A stretch of DNA of 41,760 nt from JAWXUE01 sp044432925. GTDB taxonomy: Bacteria; Bacillota_I; Bacilli_A; Acholeplasmatales; Anaeroplasmataceae. Shown piece after piece: positions 1 through 8,521 of this stretch (positions are counted from its first letter, which is position 1; each line of letters starts with the position of its first letter). The notes beneath the pieces are model-generated. The model was not told the DNA's origin and did no database searches. It saw nothing but the letters and a program-made list of their open reading frames with translations. Made by a program: the position numbers and the translations under genes. The stretch covers positions 1 through 41,760 of the forward strand of contig JAWXUE010000011.1 of the NCBI GenBank assembly GCA_044432925.1, given 5' to 3'.

Positions 1-169
1 GTCAGTAATGAACCCTAACGATCACCCTCATGGGGGAGGGGAAGGTAGAACTCCAATCGGACGTCCTTCACCAGTAACACCTTGGGGTAAACCTGCATTA
101 GGTTTAAAAACTCGTAAACACAAAAAAGCTTCTAATGCATTAATCGTGCGTAGAAGAAACGATAAATAA
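1..169 (+). CDS. rplB: 50S ribosomal protein L2, C-terminal part
   Basis: Partial gene cut by the window edge; the reading frame runs from base 2 to a TAA at 167-169 and gives 55 residues. The sequence MNPNDHPHGGGEGRTPIG is the conserved L2 segment near the peptidyl transferase centre, followed by the basic tail ending in RRRNDK. L2 is needed for subunit joining and peptidyl transferase function. It lies 18 bases before rpsS, its normal partner in the S10 operon. The identification is secure; only the missing N-terminus limits it. Confidence 0.97.
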   Translation, partial: SVMNPNDHPHGGGEGRTPIGRPSPVTPWGKPALGLKTRKHKKASNALIVRRRNDK

Positions 170-187
170 GGATAGGAGGACTAAATT

Positions 188-463
188 ATGTCTCGTTCAA
201 TTAAAAAAGGACCTTTCTGTGATGATCACTTAATGAAAAAAGTTGAAAATGCAGCAGGGGATAAAAAAGTAATACAAACATGGTCACGTCGTTCTACAAT
301 ATTCCCGAATTTTATAGGGTTTACAATTGCAGTATACAACGGACGTGAACACGTACCTGTTTATGTAACAGAAGATATGGTAGGACACAAGTTAGGGGAA
401 TTCGCTCCAACTCGTACATACCACGGTCATGAAAAAGATGACAAAAAAGGAAAGAAACGATAA
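188..463 (+). CDS. rpsS: 30S ribosomal protein S19
   Basis: 91 residues, the usual S19 length. The N-terminal RSIKKGPF and the C-terminal FAPTRTYHGH are S19 signatures. The protein sits in the head of the small subunit next to S13 and contacts 16S rRNA. The ATG is preceded by AGGAGG with good spacing. It lies between rplB and rplV as in other S10 operons. Confidence 0.98.
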   Translation: MSRSIKKGPFCDDHLMKKVENAAGDKKVIQTWSRRSTIFPNFIGFTIAVYNGREHVPVYVTEDMVGHKLGEFAPTRTYHGHEKDDKKGKKR

Positions 464-481
464 TCGAGAGGAGAAAACAAC

Positions 482-817
482 ATGCAAGCAAAAGCAATTG
501 CCAATACTGTACGCATCACTCCTCGTAAAGCGAGATTAGTTTTAGACTTAATCCGTGGTAAAAATGTAGGAGAAGCTTATGCAATCTTAAGATTAACTCC
601 AAAAGCTTCAACAGAAGCTATTGAAAAAGTTTTAAAATCTGCTGTAGCGAATGCTGATCATAACAATAACATGAACGTTAACAACTTATATGTTAAAGAA
701 TGTTATGCTAATGATTCTGTTAGAATGAAAAGAATGTTACCTCGTGCAAAAGGACGCGGTGACGTAATCGTTAAAAGAACATGTAATATTACAGTCGTAG
801 TGGCTGAAAAAGAATAA
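482..817 (+). CDS. rplV: 50S ribosomal protein L22
   Basis: 111 residues, normal for L22. ARLVLDLIRGK near the N-terminus and RAKGRGD in the long hairpin are diagnostic; the hairpin lines the nascent-peptide exit tunnel. The start is preceded by GAGGAG. The gene lies between rpsS and rpsC with short spacers, consistent with a single transcript. Confidence 0.98.
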   Translation: MQAKAIANTVRITPRKARLVLDLIRGKNVGEAYAILRLTPKASTEAIEKVLKSAVANADHNNNMNVNNLYVKECYANDSVRMKRMLPRAKGRGDVIVKRTCNITVVVAEKE

Positions 818-833
818 TAAGGAGGAGTTTACA

Positions 834-1562
834 ATGGGTCAAAAAGTAAGTCCAGTTGGATTACGCGTTGGTATAATCCGTGATTGGGACTCTTCTTGGT
901 ATGCTGATAAAAAAGATGTTGCTAAATTATTAATCGAAGATATTAAAATTCGTGAATTTTTAGAAAAAACATTTGTTAAAGCGGCTGTATCAAGAGTTAC
1001 AATCGAACGTATTAAAGGTGCTAACAAAGATCGTGTAAAAGTTACATTATACACAGCAAAACCTGGTGTCGTTATAGGACGCGAAGGTGAAAGCAAAAAC
1101 AAAGCGCAAAAAACTTTAGAATACATGACTAAAAAAGAAATAGTTTTAAATGTAGTTGAAGTTAGACGCCCAGAGTTAGATGCTACTTTAGTTGCTCAGT
1201 CAATCGCTGAACAATTAGAAAATCGTGCCTCATTTAGACGTGTGCAAAAAGTTGCTATTCAAAGAGCTCTTAAATCAGGAGCAAAAGGAGCAAAAACTTT
1301 AATTTCAGGACGTTTAGGTGGAGCTGAAATGGCTAGAAGCGAAGGATATTCTGAAGGTCAAGTACCTTTAGCTACTCTAAGAGCAGATGTAGATTATGCT
1401 ACAGCTGAAGCTAATACAACTTATGGAAAATTAGGTGTAAAAGTTTGGATTTATAAAGGAGAAGTTTTACCAGGTAGAAAAGCTGCTGTGGTAGATTCAA
1501 GACCTCCTAGAAAAGAGTTCAACAAGAAACCTGCTCCTAGACAACCTAAAGGAGGACAATAA
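834..1562 (+). CDS. rpsC: 30S ribosomal protein S3
   Basis: 242 residues. It begins GQKVSPVGLRVG, typical of S3, and carries a KH domain with the GxxG loop in VIGREG at about residues 82-87. The C-terminal S3 domain includes SGRLGGAEMAR. S3 lies at the mRNA entry channel and supports unwinding of mRNA. A lysine- and proline-rich tail ends the protein. The start has an AAGGAGGAG ribosome binding site. Order after rplV and before rplP is canonical. Confidence 0.98.
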   Translation: MGQKVSPVGLRVGIIRDWDSSWYADKKDVAKLLIEDIKIREFLEKTFVKAAVSRVTIERIKGANKDRVKVTLYTAKPGVVIGREGESKNKAQKTLEYMTKKEIVLNVVEVRRPELDATLVAQSIAEQLENRASFRRVQKVAIQRALKSGAKGAKTLISGRLGGAEMARSEGYSEGQVPLATLRADVDYATAEANTTYGKLGVKVWIYKGEVLPGRKAAVVDSRPPRKEFNKKPAPRQPKGGQ

Positions 1563-1564
1563 TT

Positions 1565-1981
1565 ATGTTAATGCCAAAAAGAACAAAATATCGCCGTCCT
1601 CATCGTATTAGTTACGAAGGAAAAGCAAAAGGTGGAACAAAAGTAAATTTTGGTGAATTTGGAATTCAAGCATTAGAAGGTGCATGGATTACTAACCGTC
1701 AAATTGAAGCGGCTCGTATCGCGATGACTCGTTATATGAAACGTAATGGTCAAGTGTGGATTAATATATTCCCACATTTAGCTAAAACAACTAAACCATT
1801 AGAAGTACGTATGGGATCTGGTAAAGGTGCTCCATCTTCTTGGGTTGCAGTAGTTAAACAAGGAAAAGTTATGTTTGAAGTTGGTGGGGTTTCAGAAGAA
1901 ATCGCTAGAGAAGCATTAAGACTTGCTCAACATAAATTACCTATCAAAACAAAAATTATCACAAAGGAGCGTGCTGAATAA
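1565..1981 (+). CDS. rplP: 50S ribosomal protein L16
   Basis: 138 residues. MLMPKRTKYRR matches the normal L16 N-terminus, so the first ATG is kept rather than the one two codons later. ITNRQIEAARIAMTR and RMGSGKGAP are conserved L16 segments around the A-site tRNA. Its TAA overlaps the rpmC ATG by one base, so the two are likely translationally coupled. The ribosome binding site GGAGG lies in the end of rpsC. Confidence 0.98.
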   Translation: MLMPKRTKYRRPHRISYEGKAKGGTKVNFGEFGIQALEGAWITNRQIEAARIAMTRYMKRNGQVWINIFPHLAKTTKPLEVRMGSGKGAPSSWVAVVKQGKVMFEVGGVSEEIAREALRLAQHKLPIKTKIITKERAE

Positions 1982-2169
1982 TGAAAGCAAATGATATCAG
2001 AAAACTTAAACCTGAACAAATTCAAAAAAGAGTTGATGAATTAACAAAAGAATTATTCAACTTACGTTTCCAATTAGCAGTAGGTCAATTAGAAAATACT
2101 GCGAAAATTAAAAATGTTAAAAAAACAATCGCTAGAATGAAAACAGTTCTAAGCGAGAGTGCTAGATAA
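1981..2169 (+). CDS. rpmC: 50S ribosomal protein L29
   Basis: 62 residues, a two-helix hairpin protein at the tunnel exit. KELFNLRFQLAVGQLENT followed by a basic helix is characteristic. The ATG shares a base with the rplP stop, and an AAGGAG lies at the end of rplP. It is followed 11 bases later by rpsQ, completing the S10 operon order. Confidence 0.97.
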   Translation: MKANDIRKLKPEQIQKRVDELTKELFNLRFQLAVGQLENTAKIKNVKKTIARMKTVLSESAR

Positions 2170-2180
2170 GGAGGATAATC

Positions 2181-2441
2181 ATGGAACGTAATAATAGAAA
2201 AGTTTACACTGGAGTAGTTTCGTCAAACAAATGCGACAAATCAATAACTGTAGTTGTAGATACATATAAAAAAGATAGATTATACGGAAAACGCGTAAAG
2301 CAATCTTCTAAGTTTCATGCACATGATGAAAACAACGAAGCTAATGTTGGTGATGTTGTAAAAATCATGGAAACAAGACCTTTATCTGCTACTAAACGTT
2401 TTCGTCTAGTTGAAATCGTAGAAAAAAAAGTAAGTTTATAA
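2181..2441 (+). CDS. rpsQ: 30S ribosomal protein S17
   Basis: 86 residues. The OB-fold protein begins with GVVSSNKCDKSITVVVD and contains KFHAHDE, both typical of S17. It is a primary 16S rRNA binder in the small-subunit body. The start has AAGGAGG. This is the last gene of the S10 unit; rplN follows 28 bases later, with no terminator visible between them. Confidence 0.98.
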   Translation: MERNNRKVYTGVVSSNKCDKSITVVVDTYKKDRLYGKRVKQSSKFHAHDENNEANVGDVVKIMETRPLSATKRFRLVEIVEKKVSL

Positions 2442-2469
2442 GCAATAGTTCCGAAGGGAGGTACTTTAA

Positions 2470-2838
2470 ATGATCCAACAAGAAAGTAGACTTGCAGTTG
2501 CTGATAATTCAGGAGCTCGTGAAGTTTTAGTTATTAAAGTTTTAGGCGGTGCTTTACACCGTTATGCAAACATCGGTGATGTAGTAGTTGTTACTGTAAA
2601 AAAAGCTATTCCAAATGGAACAGTTAAAAAAGGTGATGTTTGTAAAGCTGTAATCGTTCGTACTAAACATGGTTTAAGAAGAAAAGATGGTTCTTATATC
2701 AAGTTTGATGAAAATGCAGCTGTTATCATCCGCGAGGATTTAAACCCACGTGGAACTCGTATTTTTGGTCCTGTAGCTCGTGAGCTTCGTGATAAAAACT
2801 TCATGAAGATCGTATCGCTAGCACCAGAAGTACTATAG
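2470..2838 (+). CDS. rplN: 50S ribosomal protein L14
   Basis: 122 residues, the standard length. MIQQESRLAVADNSGA is the invariant N-terminus, and ELRDKNFMKIVSLAPEVL the usual end. L14 binds 23S rRNA at the subunit interface and is the docking site for RsfS in other bacteria. It is the first gene of the spc unit, preceded by GGGAGG. Confidence 0.98.
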   Translation: MIQQESRLAVADNSGAREVLVIKVLGGALHRYANIGDVVVVTVKKAIPNGTVKKGDVCKAVIVRTKHGLRRKDGSYIKFDENAAVIIREDLNPRGTRIFGPVARELRDKNFMKIVSLAPEVL

Positions 2839-2851
2839 GGAGGTGCACAAG

Positions 2852-3208
2852 ATGAAAATTAAAGCAGGAGATACTGTTGTAGTAACAACTGGTAAAGACC
2901 GTTTATCAAAAGATAAAAAAGGAAACTTAGTTCCAACTACAGCTAAAGTATTAAAAGTATATCCTAAAACTGATAGAGTATTAGTTGAAGGTGTTAATAA
3001 AGTTAAAAAACATCAAAAGCCTACTCAACAAAACCAAACTGGTTCAATTGTTGAAATGGAAGCACCAATTCATGTATCAAACGTAATGTTATTAGATCCT
3101 AAAACAAACGTTCCTACAAGAGTTGGTTACACTACTGTTAAAGGTAAAGATGGAAAAGAAACAAAAGTAAGAGTAGCAAAAAAATCTAATACTGTATTAG
3201 ATAATTAA
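2852..3208 (+). CDS. rplX: 50S ribosomal protein L24, with enlarged KOW loop
   Basis: 118 residues from the ATG at 2852. The open frame extends back to a GTG at 2843, but that codon lies inside the AGGGAGG ribosome binding site, which is correctly spaced only for 2852. The N-terminal KOW motif starts KAGDTVVVTTGKD as usual, then runs RLSKDKKGNLVPTT before the next strand. That is roughly nine residues more than the typical loop, for example in Bacillus. The rest, including KKHQKPTQ and EAPIHVSNVMLLDP, is ordinary L24. L24 initiates assembly of the large subunit. Confidence 0.96.
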   Translation: MKIKAGDTVVVTTGKDRLSKDKKGNLVPTTAKVLKVYPKTDRVLVEGVNKVKKHQKPTQQNQTGSIVEMEAPIHVSNVMLLDPKTNVPTRVGYTTVKGKDGKETKVRVAKKSNTVLDN

Positions 3209-3226
3209 TCAAGGAGGAGGTAAATT

Positions 3227-3769
3227 ATGAATCGCTTACGTGAAAAATATGAAACGTCAGTTAAAAAACAATTAGCTGAACAATTTAAATATTCATCACC
3301 TATGGAATTACCTAAACTTGATAAAATTGTTATCAATATGGGTGTTGGTGATGCAGTGTCAAACGCTAAAATTTTAGATGATGCTGTTGCTGAAATGACA
3401 TTAATCGCTGGTCAAAAACCAGTTGTTACTAAAGCAAAAAAATCTATAGCAAGTTTTAAATTACGTGAAGGTATGCCAATCGGTTGTAAAGTAACATTAC
3501 GTGGAGAACGTATGTATCAATTTTTTGATAAATTAACTTCAATCGCTTTACCTCGCGTTCGTGACTTCCAAGGTGTATCTGCTAATTCATTTGATGGTAG
3601 AGGAAACTACACTTTAGGTGTTAAAGAACAATTATTATTCCCTGAGATCAATTTTGATAATATCAAAAAGATGCGTGGGATGGACATTGTAGTTGTTACA
3701 ACTGCAAAGTCTGATGAAGAAGGCCGTGCATTATTAAGTCTTCTTGGTATGCCGTTTAAAAAGAAATAG
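3227..3769 (+). CDS. rplE: 50S ribosomal protein L5
   Basis: 180 residues, normal for L5. KIVINMGVGDA near the N-terminus, RVRDFQGVS in the middle and DEEGRALLSLLGMPF at the end are diagnostic. L5 binds 5S rRNA and contacts the P-site tRNA. The start has AAGGAGGAGG. It follows rplX and precedes rpsN, as expected in the spc operon. Confidence 0.98.
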   Translation: MNRLREKYETSVKKQLAEQFKYSSPMELPKLDKIVINMGVGDAVSNAKILDDAVAEMTLIAGQKPVVTKAKKSIASFKLREGMPIGCKVTLRGERMYQFFDKLTSIALPRVRDFQGVSANSFDGRGNYTLGVKEQLLFPEINFDNIKKMRGMDIVVVTTAKSDEEGRALLSLLGMPFKKK

Positions 3770-3783
3770 AAAGGAAGAAAACT

Positions 3784-3969
3784 ATGGCAAAAACTTCATT
3801 AAAAGCTAAACAAGCTCGTAAACAAAAGTTTAGTACAAGAGAATATACTAGATGCGAACGTTGTGGTAGACCACACTCAGTAATTAGTAAATTTCAAATA
3901 TGCCGTATTTGTTTCCGTGAATTAGCATACAAGGGACAAATTCCAGGCGTTAAAAAAGCAAGTTGGTAA
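3784..3969 (+). CDS. rpsN: 30S ribosomal protein S14, zinc-binding type
   Basis: 61 residues, the short zinc form. Two CxxC pairs (CERC at 24-27 and CRIC at 40-43) form the zinc ribbon, and the C-terminus GQIPGVKKASW is the conserved end. The zinc-free paralogue used by some Firmicutes under zinc limitation is not in this window. The gene has AAGGAAG upstream and lies between rplE and rpsH. Confidence 0.98.
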   Translation: MAKTSLKAKQARKQKFSTREYTRCERCGRPHSVISKFQICRICFRELAYKGQIPGVKKASW

Positions 3970-4005
3970 AATTATTTTCCGTTTACTGGAAGGAGGAAAA
4001 AATAT

Positions 4006-4407
4006 ATGGTTATGACAGATCCAATTGCAGATATGTTAACTCGTATTAGAAACGCAAACAAAATGCGTCATGAAACAGTTGCAATACCTGCATCAAATTT
4101 GAAAAAAGCAGTTTTAGCTGTATTAAAAAAAGAAGGATTTATCACTGATTATTCAGTAGAAAAAAATGAAAATCCACAAGGTGTTATTAAAGTAACATTA
4201 AAATATACAAACACAAATGAACGTGTTATCAAAGAACTTAAACGTGTTTCTAAACCAGGTTTAAGAGTATTCGCTCAAGTTGATGAACTTCCAAAAGTTC
4301 TAAATGGCTTAGGAATTGCAATCGTGTCTACTTCAAAAGGAGTAATGACAGATAAAGAAGCTCGTAAAGAAAAAATTGGTGGAGAAATATTAGCATACGT
4401 TTGGTAA
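4006..4407 (+). CDS. rpsH: 30S ribosomal protein S8
   Basis: 133 residues. TDPIADMLTRIRNA at the start and STSKGVMTDKEAR near the end are S8 hallmarks. S8 binds the central domain of 16S rRNA and in other bacteria represses the spc operon by binding a mimic in its mRNA. Of two in-frame ATGs (4006 and 4012), the first is nine bases from AGGAGG and is preferred. Confidence 0.97.
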   Translation: MVMTDPIADMLTRIRNANKMRHETVAIPASNLKKAVLAVLKKEGFITDYSVEKNENPQGVIKVTLKYTNTNERVIKELKRVSKPGLRVFAQVDELPKVLNGLGIAIVSTSKGVMTDKEARKEKIGGEILAYVW

Positions 4408-4445
4408 TATTACACATTTGGTAAAAATTATAGGAGGTGTTTTAG

Positions 4446-4982
4446 ATGTCTCGTGTTGGGAACAAGCAAATCAATGTGCCTGCAGGTGTAACAATTAACG
4501 TAAACGAAACAAATTTCGTAACAGTTAAAGGACCTAAAGGAGAATTAAGCTTTCAATTCAATAACGATATTAAAATTAATCAAGATGCGTCAGTTATTAC
4601 ATTAACTAGACCTTCAGACGCTTTTAAAGCGATCCACGGAACTTCTCGTGCTATATTATCAAATATGGTTACAGGTGTATCTGAAGGATTCAAAAAACGT
4701 CTATTAATAGAAGGTGTTGGGTATCGTGCAGTATTACAAGGAACAAAAATTGTTGTTTCTGCTGGATATTCTCACCCTGTAGAATTAGAAGTACCTGCTG
4801 GATTAACAGCTGAACTTCCAAAAAATACAGAAATCATTATCAGTGGTACTGATAAACAAAAAGTAAGCCAATTTGCGGCAGTCATTCGTGAAGTAAGAAA
4901 ACCAGAACCTTACAAAGGTAAAGGGATTCGTTATGAAGACGAAAGAGTACGCCGTAAAGAAGGTAAAACAGCTAAGAAGTAA
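4446..4982 (+). CDS. rplF: 50S ribosomal protein L6
   Basis: 178 residues, two tandem L6 folds. MSRVGNKQINVPAGV at the start and PEPYKGKGIRYEDE near the end identify it. L6 lies near the sarcin-ricin loop and the GTPase-factor binding site. TAGGAGGTG precedes the ATG. It lies between rpsH and rplR as usual. Confidence 0.98.
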   Translation: MSRVGNKQINVPAGVTINVNETNFVTVKGPKGELSFQFNNDIKINQDASVITLTRPSDAFKAIHGTSRAILSNMVTGVSEGFKKRLLIEGVGYRAVLQGTKIVVSAGYSHPVELEVPAGLTAELPKNTEIIISGTDKQKVSQFAAVIREVRKPEPYKGKGIRYEDERVRRKEGKTAKK

Positions 4983-5000
4983 GAAAGGAGTTAACATAAT

Positions 5001-5363
5001 ATGATTAATAAAGAAAGTTCAAATGCAAATCGTTTAAAAAGACATAAACGTATTCGTAATAAAATTTCAGGAACAGCAGACAAACCTCGTTTAAATGTAT
5101 TCCGCTCAAATAAACAAATCTATGCACAATTAATAGATGATGTTAACGGTGTTACACTTTGCTCTGCTTCTTCTAGCGATAAAGCATTAAAATTAAAAAA
5201 CGGTGGTAATGTTGAAGCAGCTAAAAAAGTTGGAGAAACAATCGCTAAAGCAGCTATCAAAGCTAATTTAAAAACTGTTGTATTTGACCGTGGTGGGTAT
5301 TTATACCATGGACGCGTTAAAGCACTAGCAGAAGCAGCTCGTGAAGCTGGGCTAGAATTCTAA
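5001..5363 (+). CDS. rplR: 50S ribosomal protein L18
   Basis: 120 residues. The basic N-terminus with RLKRHKRIRNKISGT, then PRLNVFRSNKQIYAQLIDD and the end EAAREAGLEF are typical of L18, the main 5S rRNA-binding protein. The ribosome binding site AAAGGAG lies at the end of rplF. Spacing to rpsE is 16 bases. Confidence 0.98.
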   Translation: MINKESSNANRLKRHKRIRNKISGTADKPRLNVFRSNKQIYAQLIDDVNGVTLCSASSSDKALKLKNGGNVEAAKKVGETIAKAAIKANLKTVVFDRGGYLYHGRVKALAEAAREAGLEF

Positions 5364-5379
5364 GAAGGAGGACAATCTC

Positions 5380-5895
5380 ATGCGCCAAGAACGTAAAGAA
5401 AGAGAAAAAGTTGTACCAGAATTTGAAGAACGCGTTGTTTCAATTAACCGTGTAACAAAAGTAGTTAAAGGTGGACGTCGTTTCCGTTTTGCTGCTTTAG
5501 TTGTAATCGGTGATGGAAAAGGTAACGTTGGATTCGGTACTGGAAAAGCACAAGAAGTACCAGATGCTATTAAAAAAGCAATCGAAAGTGCTAAGAAAAA
5601 TATGATAAGTGTTCCTGTTGTAGGAACAACTATTCCTCATGCAGTAACAGGTGTATACGGAGCAGGTAGAGTATTCTTAAAACCAGCTAGCCAAGGTACA
5701 GGAGTTATCGCAGGTGGTGCAGTTCGTGCTGTACTAGAACTTGCTGGAATCAGTGATATCTTATCAAAATCATTAGGAAGTAAAACACCAATTAATATGG
5801 TGAGAGCTACTATTGAAGGTTTAAAATCTATGAGAACTGTTGAACAAGTTGCCGCAACTCGTGGTTTAACTAAAGAACAGTTGTTAGGAGAGTAA
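5380..5895 (+). CDS. rpsE: 30S ribosomal protein S5
   Basis: 171 residues. The N-terminal dsRBD-like fold includes RVTKVVKGGRRFRFAALVV and GNVGFGTGKA; the C-terminal domain includes GTGVIAGGAVRAVLE. S5 affects decoding accuracy and mRNA unwinding. It is preceded by AAGGAGGAC and followed two bases later by rpmD. Confidence 0.98.
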   Translation: MRQERKEREKVVPEFEERVVSINRVTKVVKGGRRFRFAALVVIGDGKGNVGFGTGKAQEVPDAIKKAIESAKKNMISVPVVGTTIPHAVTGVYGAGRVFLKPASQGTGVIAGGAVRAVLELAGISDILSKSLGSKTPINMVRATIEGLKSMRTVEQVAATRGLTKEQLLGE

Positions 5896-5897
5896 TT

Positions 5898-6077
5898 ATG
5901 AAATATGAAGTTACTTTAGTAAAAAGTTTAATCGGTCGTAAACCAAATCAAGTTGCTACAGCAAAAGCTTTAGGTTTAGGAAGAATCGGTTCTACAGTTG
6001 TTAAAGAAGACAACGATGCCATTCGTGGTATGATAAAAACAATTGAACATTTAGTTAAAATTGTTGAACAAAAATAA
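5898..6077 (+). CDS. rpmD: 50S ribosomal protein L30
   Basis: 59 residues, starting MKYEVTLVKSLIGRKPNQ and containing ALGLGRIGSTV, both typical of bacterial L30. The ATG at 5898 has GGAGAG just upstream within the end of rpsE. L30 is absent from some reduced genomes but kept here. It is followed 14 bases later by rplO. Confidence 0.97.
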   Translation: MKYEVTLVKSLIGRKPNQVATAKALGLGRIGSTVVKEDNDAIRGMIKTIEHLVKIVEQK

Positions 6078-6091
6078 GGAGGTGCCTTGCT

Positions 6092-6541
6092 ATGTTAAAT
6101 GAGTTAAAACCAGTTCCTGGTGCTAGACATTCTAAAAAACGTTTAGGACGCGGGATAGGTAGTGGATTAGGTAAGACTTCAGGTAAAGGTCATAAAGGTC
6201 AAAACGCTCGTTCAGGTGGAGGAGTTCGTCCAGGATTTGAAGGGGGACAATTACCTTTATTCCAACGTTTACCAAAAAGAGGTTTTAAAAATATCAACCG
6301 TCGTGAATATGCGATCGTTAATATCCAAGATTTATTAGTATTTGAAAACAATACTGTCATCACTCCAGACTTATTATTAGAAAAAAGAATGATTTCTAAA
6401 TTATTAGGTGGTTTAAAAGTTTTAGGAAACTTAAACGATGGTGAAAAATTAAATAAAAAATTAACAGTAAAAGCTCACAAATTCAGCAAATCAGCTGCAG
6501 CAGCTATTGAAGCAGCCGGTGGAAGCGTAGAGGTGATCTAA
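6092..6541 (+). CDS. rplO: 50S ribosomal protein L15
   Basis: 149 residues. The glycine-rich N-terminus (GRGIGSGLGKTSGKGHKG) threads into 23S rRNA; the C-terminal globular part ends KAHKFSKSAAAAIEAAGG. This C-terminal part is the reference for the L15-like end of the repeat protein at 28162-30597. The gene is preceded by AAGGAGGTG and followed one base later by secY. Confidence 0.98.
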   Translation: MLNELKPVPGARHSKKRLGRGIGSGLGKTSGKGHKGQNARSGGGVRPGFEGGQLPLFQRLPKRGFKNINRREYAIVNIQDLLVFENNTVITPDLLLEKRMISKLLGGLKVLGNLNDGEKLNKKLTVKAHKFSKSAAAAIEAAGGSVEVI

Positions 6542-6542
6542 G

Positions 6543-7859
6543 GTGTTAAATAAAGCAAAACTAATTTTAAGTAATAAAACACTTTTAAGAAGAATTTTAG
6601 TAACATTAGCGTTATTATTTGTATTCAAATTAGGAACATTTATTGTAATTCCGTTAATAGATGACTCAGCAATTAGTAATACTATGGCTGATAATTCTTT
6701 CTTAAATATATTAAACACTTTTAGTGGTGGTGCATTAGGACAATTAAGTATTCTTGCACTAGGTATTTCTCCATACATCACAGCTTCAATTGTAATTCAA
6801 TTATTACAAATGGTTGTTCCTAAATTAAAGGAATGGTCAGAACAAGGTGAAGTGGGAAAACAAAAAATTAATCGTGTTACTAGATATGCATCAGTTGCAT
6901 TAGCATTTGTTCAAGCATTAGCTTTATTATTAGGGTTAAGTGCAGCAAACAAAGGAAATATATTTGACGTTACAATGGTAGAAAATACTAGTTTATACTG
7001 GTTATACTATACTTATATGGCAATAGTAATTACTGCTGGATCATGTTTTGTTATATGGTTAGCTGACTTAATTACTCGTCATGGTTTAGGTAATGGATCT
7101 TCAATGATTATTACTGCAGGGATTGTTACTACAATTCCAGCTATGTTTGCAACATTACATAGTGCATACATTGCAGGTGGAGCTACAGCAGCAAGTGTTG
7201 CTAGTTACACAGCAATCGTATTATTATATATTGGTGTAATTATAGGAGTAGTATTCTTAGAAGCAGTAACAAGAAAAATTTCTATCCAATATGCAAATAG
7301 ACAAGGTAAATCTAATTCTGATATTCCAATCAAATTAAATTCATCAGGAGTAATTCCAGTAATATTTGCATCAACTTTAATGAGTTTACCAACAACAATC
7401 TTAGGATTAATGGATTTAGATGTATCAGATAACGGATTCACGTTCTGGGTAAATCAAATTTTTACTAATACAGAACCATTAGGTATGATGTTATATATCT
7501 TCTTAATCTTTGTATTCTCATTCTTCTACGCATTTATGCAAGTAGATCCAGAAAAAATAAATGATAATTTACAAAAATCTAATGCATTTATTCCTGGTAT
7601 TAGACCTGGTGATGAAACGAAAAACTTTATTTCTAGAGTTTTATTCAACGTTACATTAATGGGATCTACATACTTAGCTGTATTAGCTATAATTCCAATC
7701 ATTACTGCAAAAGTATTTAATTTTGATGCTGCTCAATCGAGTGTAATCACAATTGGAGGAACAAGTTTACTAATTATAGTAGGTGTTGCAATTGAAACAA
7801 TGAAACAATTAGAAACAGAAGCTAAAGAAACAACAGCTACTGGTATGACTAGAGAATAG
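6543..7859 (+). CDS. secY: Preprotein translocase subunit SecY
   Basis: 438 residues with about ten hydrophobic membrane segments. It forms the protein-conducting channel with SecE and SecG and is driven by SecA. PYITASIVIQLLQMVVP (helix 2), RHGLGNGSSMII and YAFMQVDPEKINDNLQK are SecY signatures. The start is GTG, one base after the rplO stop, with GAGGTGAT overlapping the end of rplO as ribosome binding site. The spc-operon position between rplO and adk is canonical. Confidence 0.98.
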   Translation: MLNKAKLILSNKTLLRRILVTLALLFVFKLGTFIVIPLIDDSAISNTMADNSFLNILNTFSGGALGQLSILALGISPYITASIVIQLLQMVVPKLKEWSEQGEVGKQKINRVTRYASVALAFVQALALLLGLSAANKGNIFDVTMVENTSLYWLYYTYMAIVITAGSCFVIWLADLITRHGLGNGSSMIITAGIVTTIPAMFATLHSAYIAGGATAASVASYTAIVLLYIGVIIGVVFLEAVTRKISIQYANRQGKSNSDIPIKLNSSGVIPVIFASTLMSLPTTILGLMDLDVSDNGFTFWVNQIFTNTEPLGMMLYIFLIFVFSFFYAFMQVDPEKINDNLQKSNAFIPGIRPGDETKNFISRVLFNVTLMGSTYLAVLAIIPIITAKVFNFDAAQSSVITIGGTSLLIIVGVAIETMKQLETEAKETTATGMTRE

Positions 7860-7870
7860 TAGGTAATTAT

Positions 7871-8521
7871 ATGAAAAAATTATTAATTATGGGCCCTCCA
7901 GGTGCTGGTAAGGGTACACAAGCAGCAAAACTAGTTGAAGCTTATAACATTCCACATATTTCTACAGGAGATATGTTTCGTGAAGCTATTAAACAAGAAA
8001 CTAAGATGGGCGTATTAGCTAAGAGTTATATGGATCAAGGGAAATTAGTACCTGATGATGTAACAATTGGTATAGTACGCGACAGATTAGCTGCTAAAGA
8101 TTGTCAAGAAAAAGGTTTTCTTTTAGATGGGTTTCCTAGAAATCTAGAACAAGCAAAATCATTAGATACAATACTTAGCGAATTAAATTATTCTTTAGAT
8201 AATGTTATTGATGTTAATGTTGATAGCAAAATCTTAATTGAAAGAATTGTTGGAAGAAGAATTTGTAAATCATGTGGAGCAACGTTCCATATCTTATTTA
8301 ATTCTCCAAAACAAGAAAACATTTGTGATGAATGTGGTTCAGAATTAATGATTCGTAAAGATGATAATGTTGAAACTGCAGGAAATAGACTTGAAGTTTA
8401 TTCGTCACAAACACAACCATTATTAGATTATTATTCTGCTAAAAATCTTTTAGTAGTAGTAAACGGGGATCAACCAGTTGAAAATGTATTTTCAGACTTA
8501 GTTGGTAAACTTGGTGAATAA
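7871..8521 (+). CDS. adk: Adenylate kinase, zinc-LID type
   Basis: 216 residues, long-form cytosolic adenylate kinase converting ATP and AMP to two ADP. The P-loop GPPGAGKGT is at 8-16, LDGFPRN holds the conserved Arg, and the LID carries four cysteines (132, 135, 152, 155), as in Gram-positive zinc-containing enzymes. It lies between secY and map, as in Bacillus. The weak AGTAGG before the ATG is the only binding site seen. Confidence 0.98.
   Translation: MKKLLIMGPPGAGKGTQAAKLVEAYNIPHISTGDMFREAIKQETKMGVLAKSYMDQGKLVPDDVTIGIVRDRLAAKDCQEKGFLLDGFPRNLEQAKSLDTILSELNYSLDNVIDVNVDSKILIERIVGRRICKSCGATFHILFNSPKQENICDECGSELMIRKDDNVETAGNRLEVYSSQTQPLLDYYSAKNLLVVVNGDQPVENVFSDLVGKLGE

Noticed and set aside
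839..1126. Minus-strand open frame inside rpsC
   Set aside because: Antisense shadow of a certain ribosomal protein gene, without a start signal.
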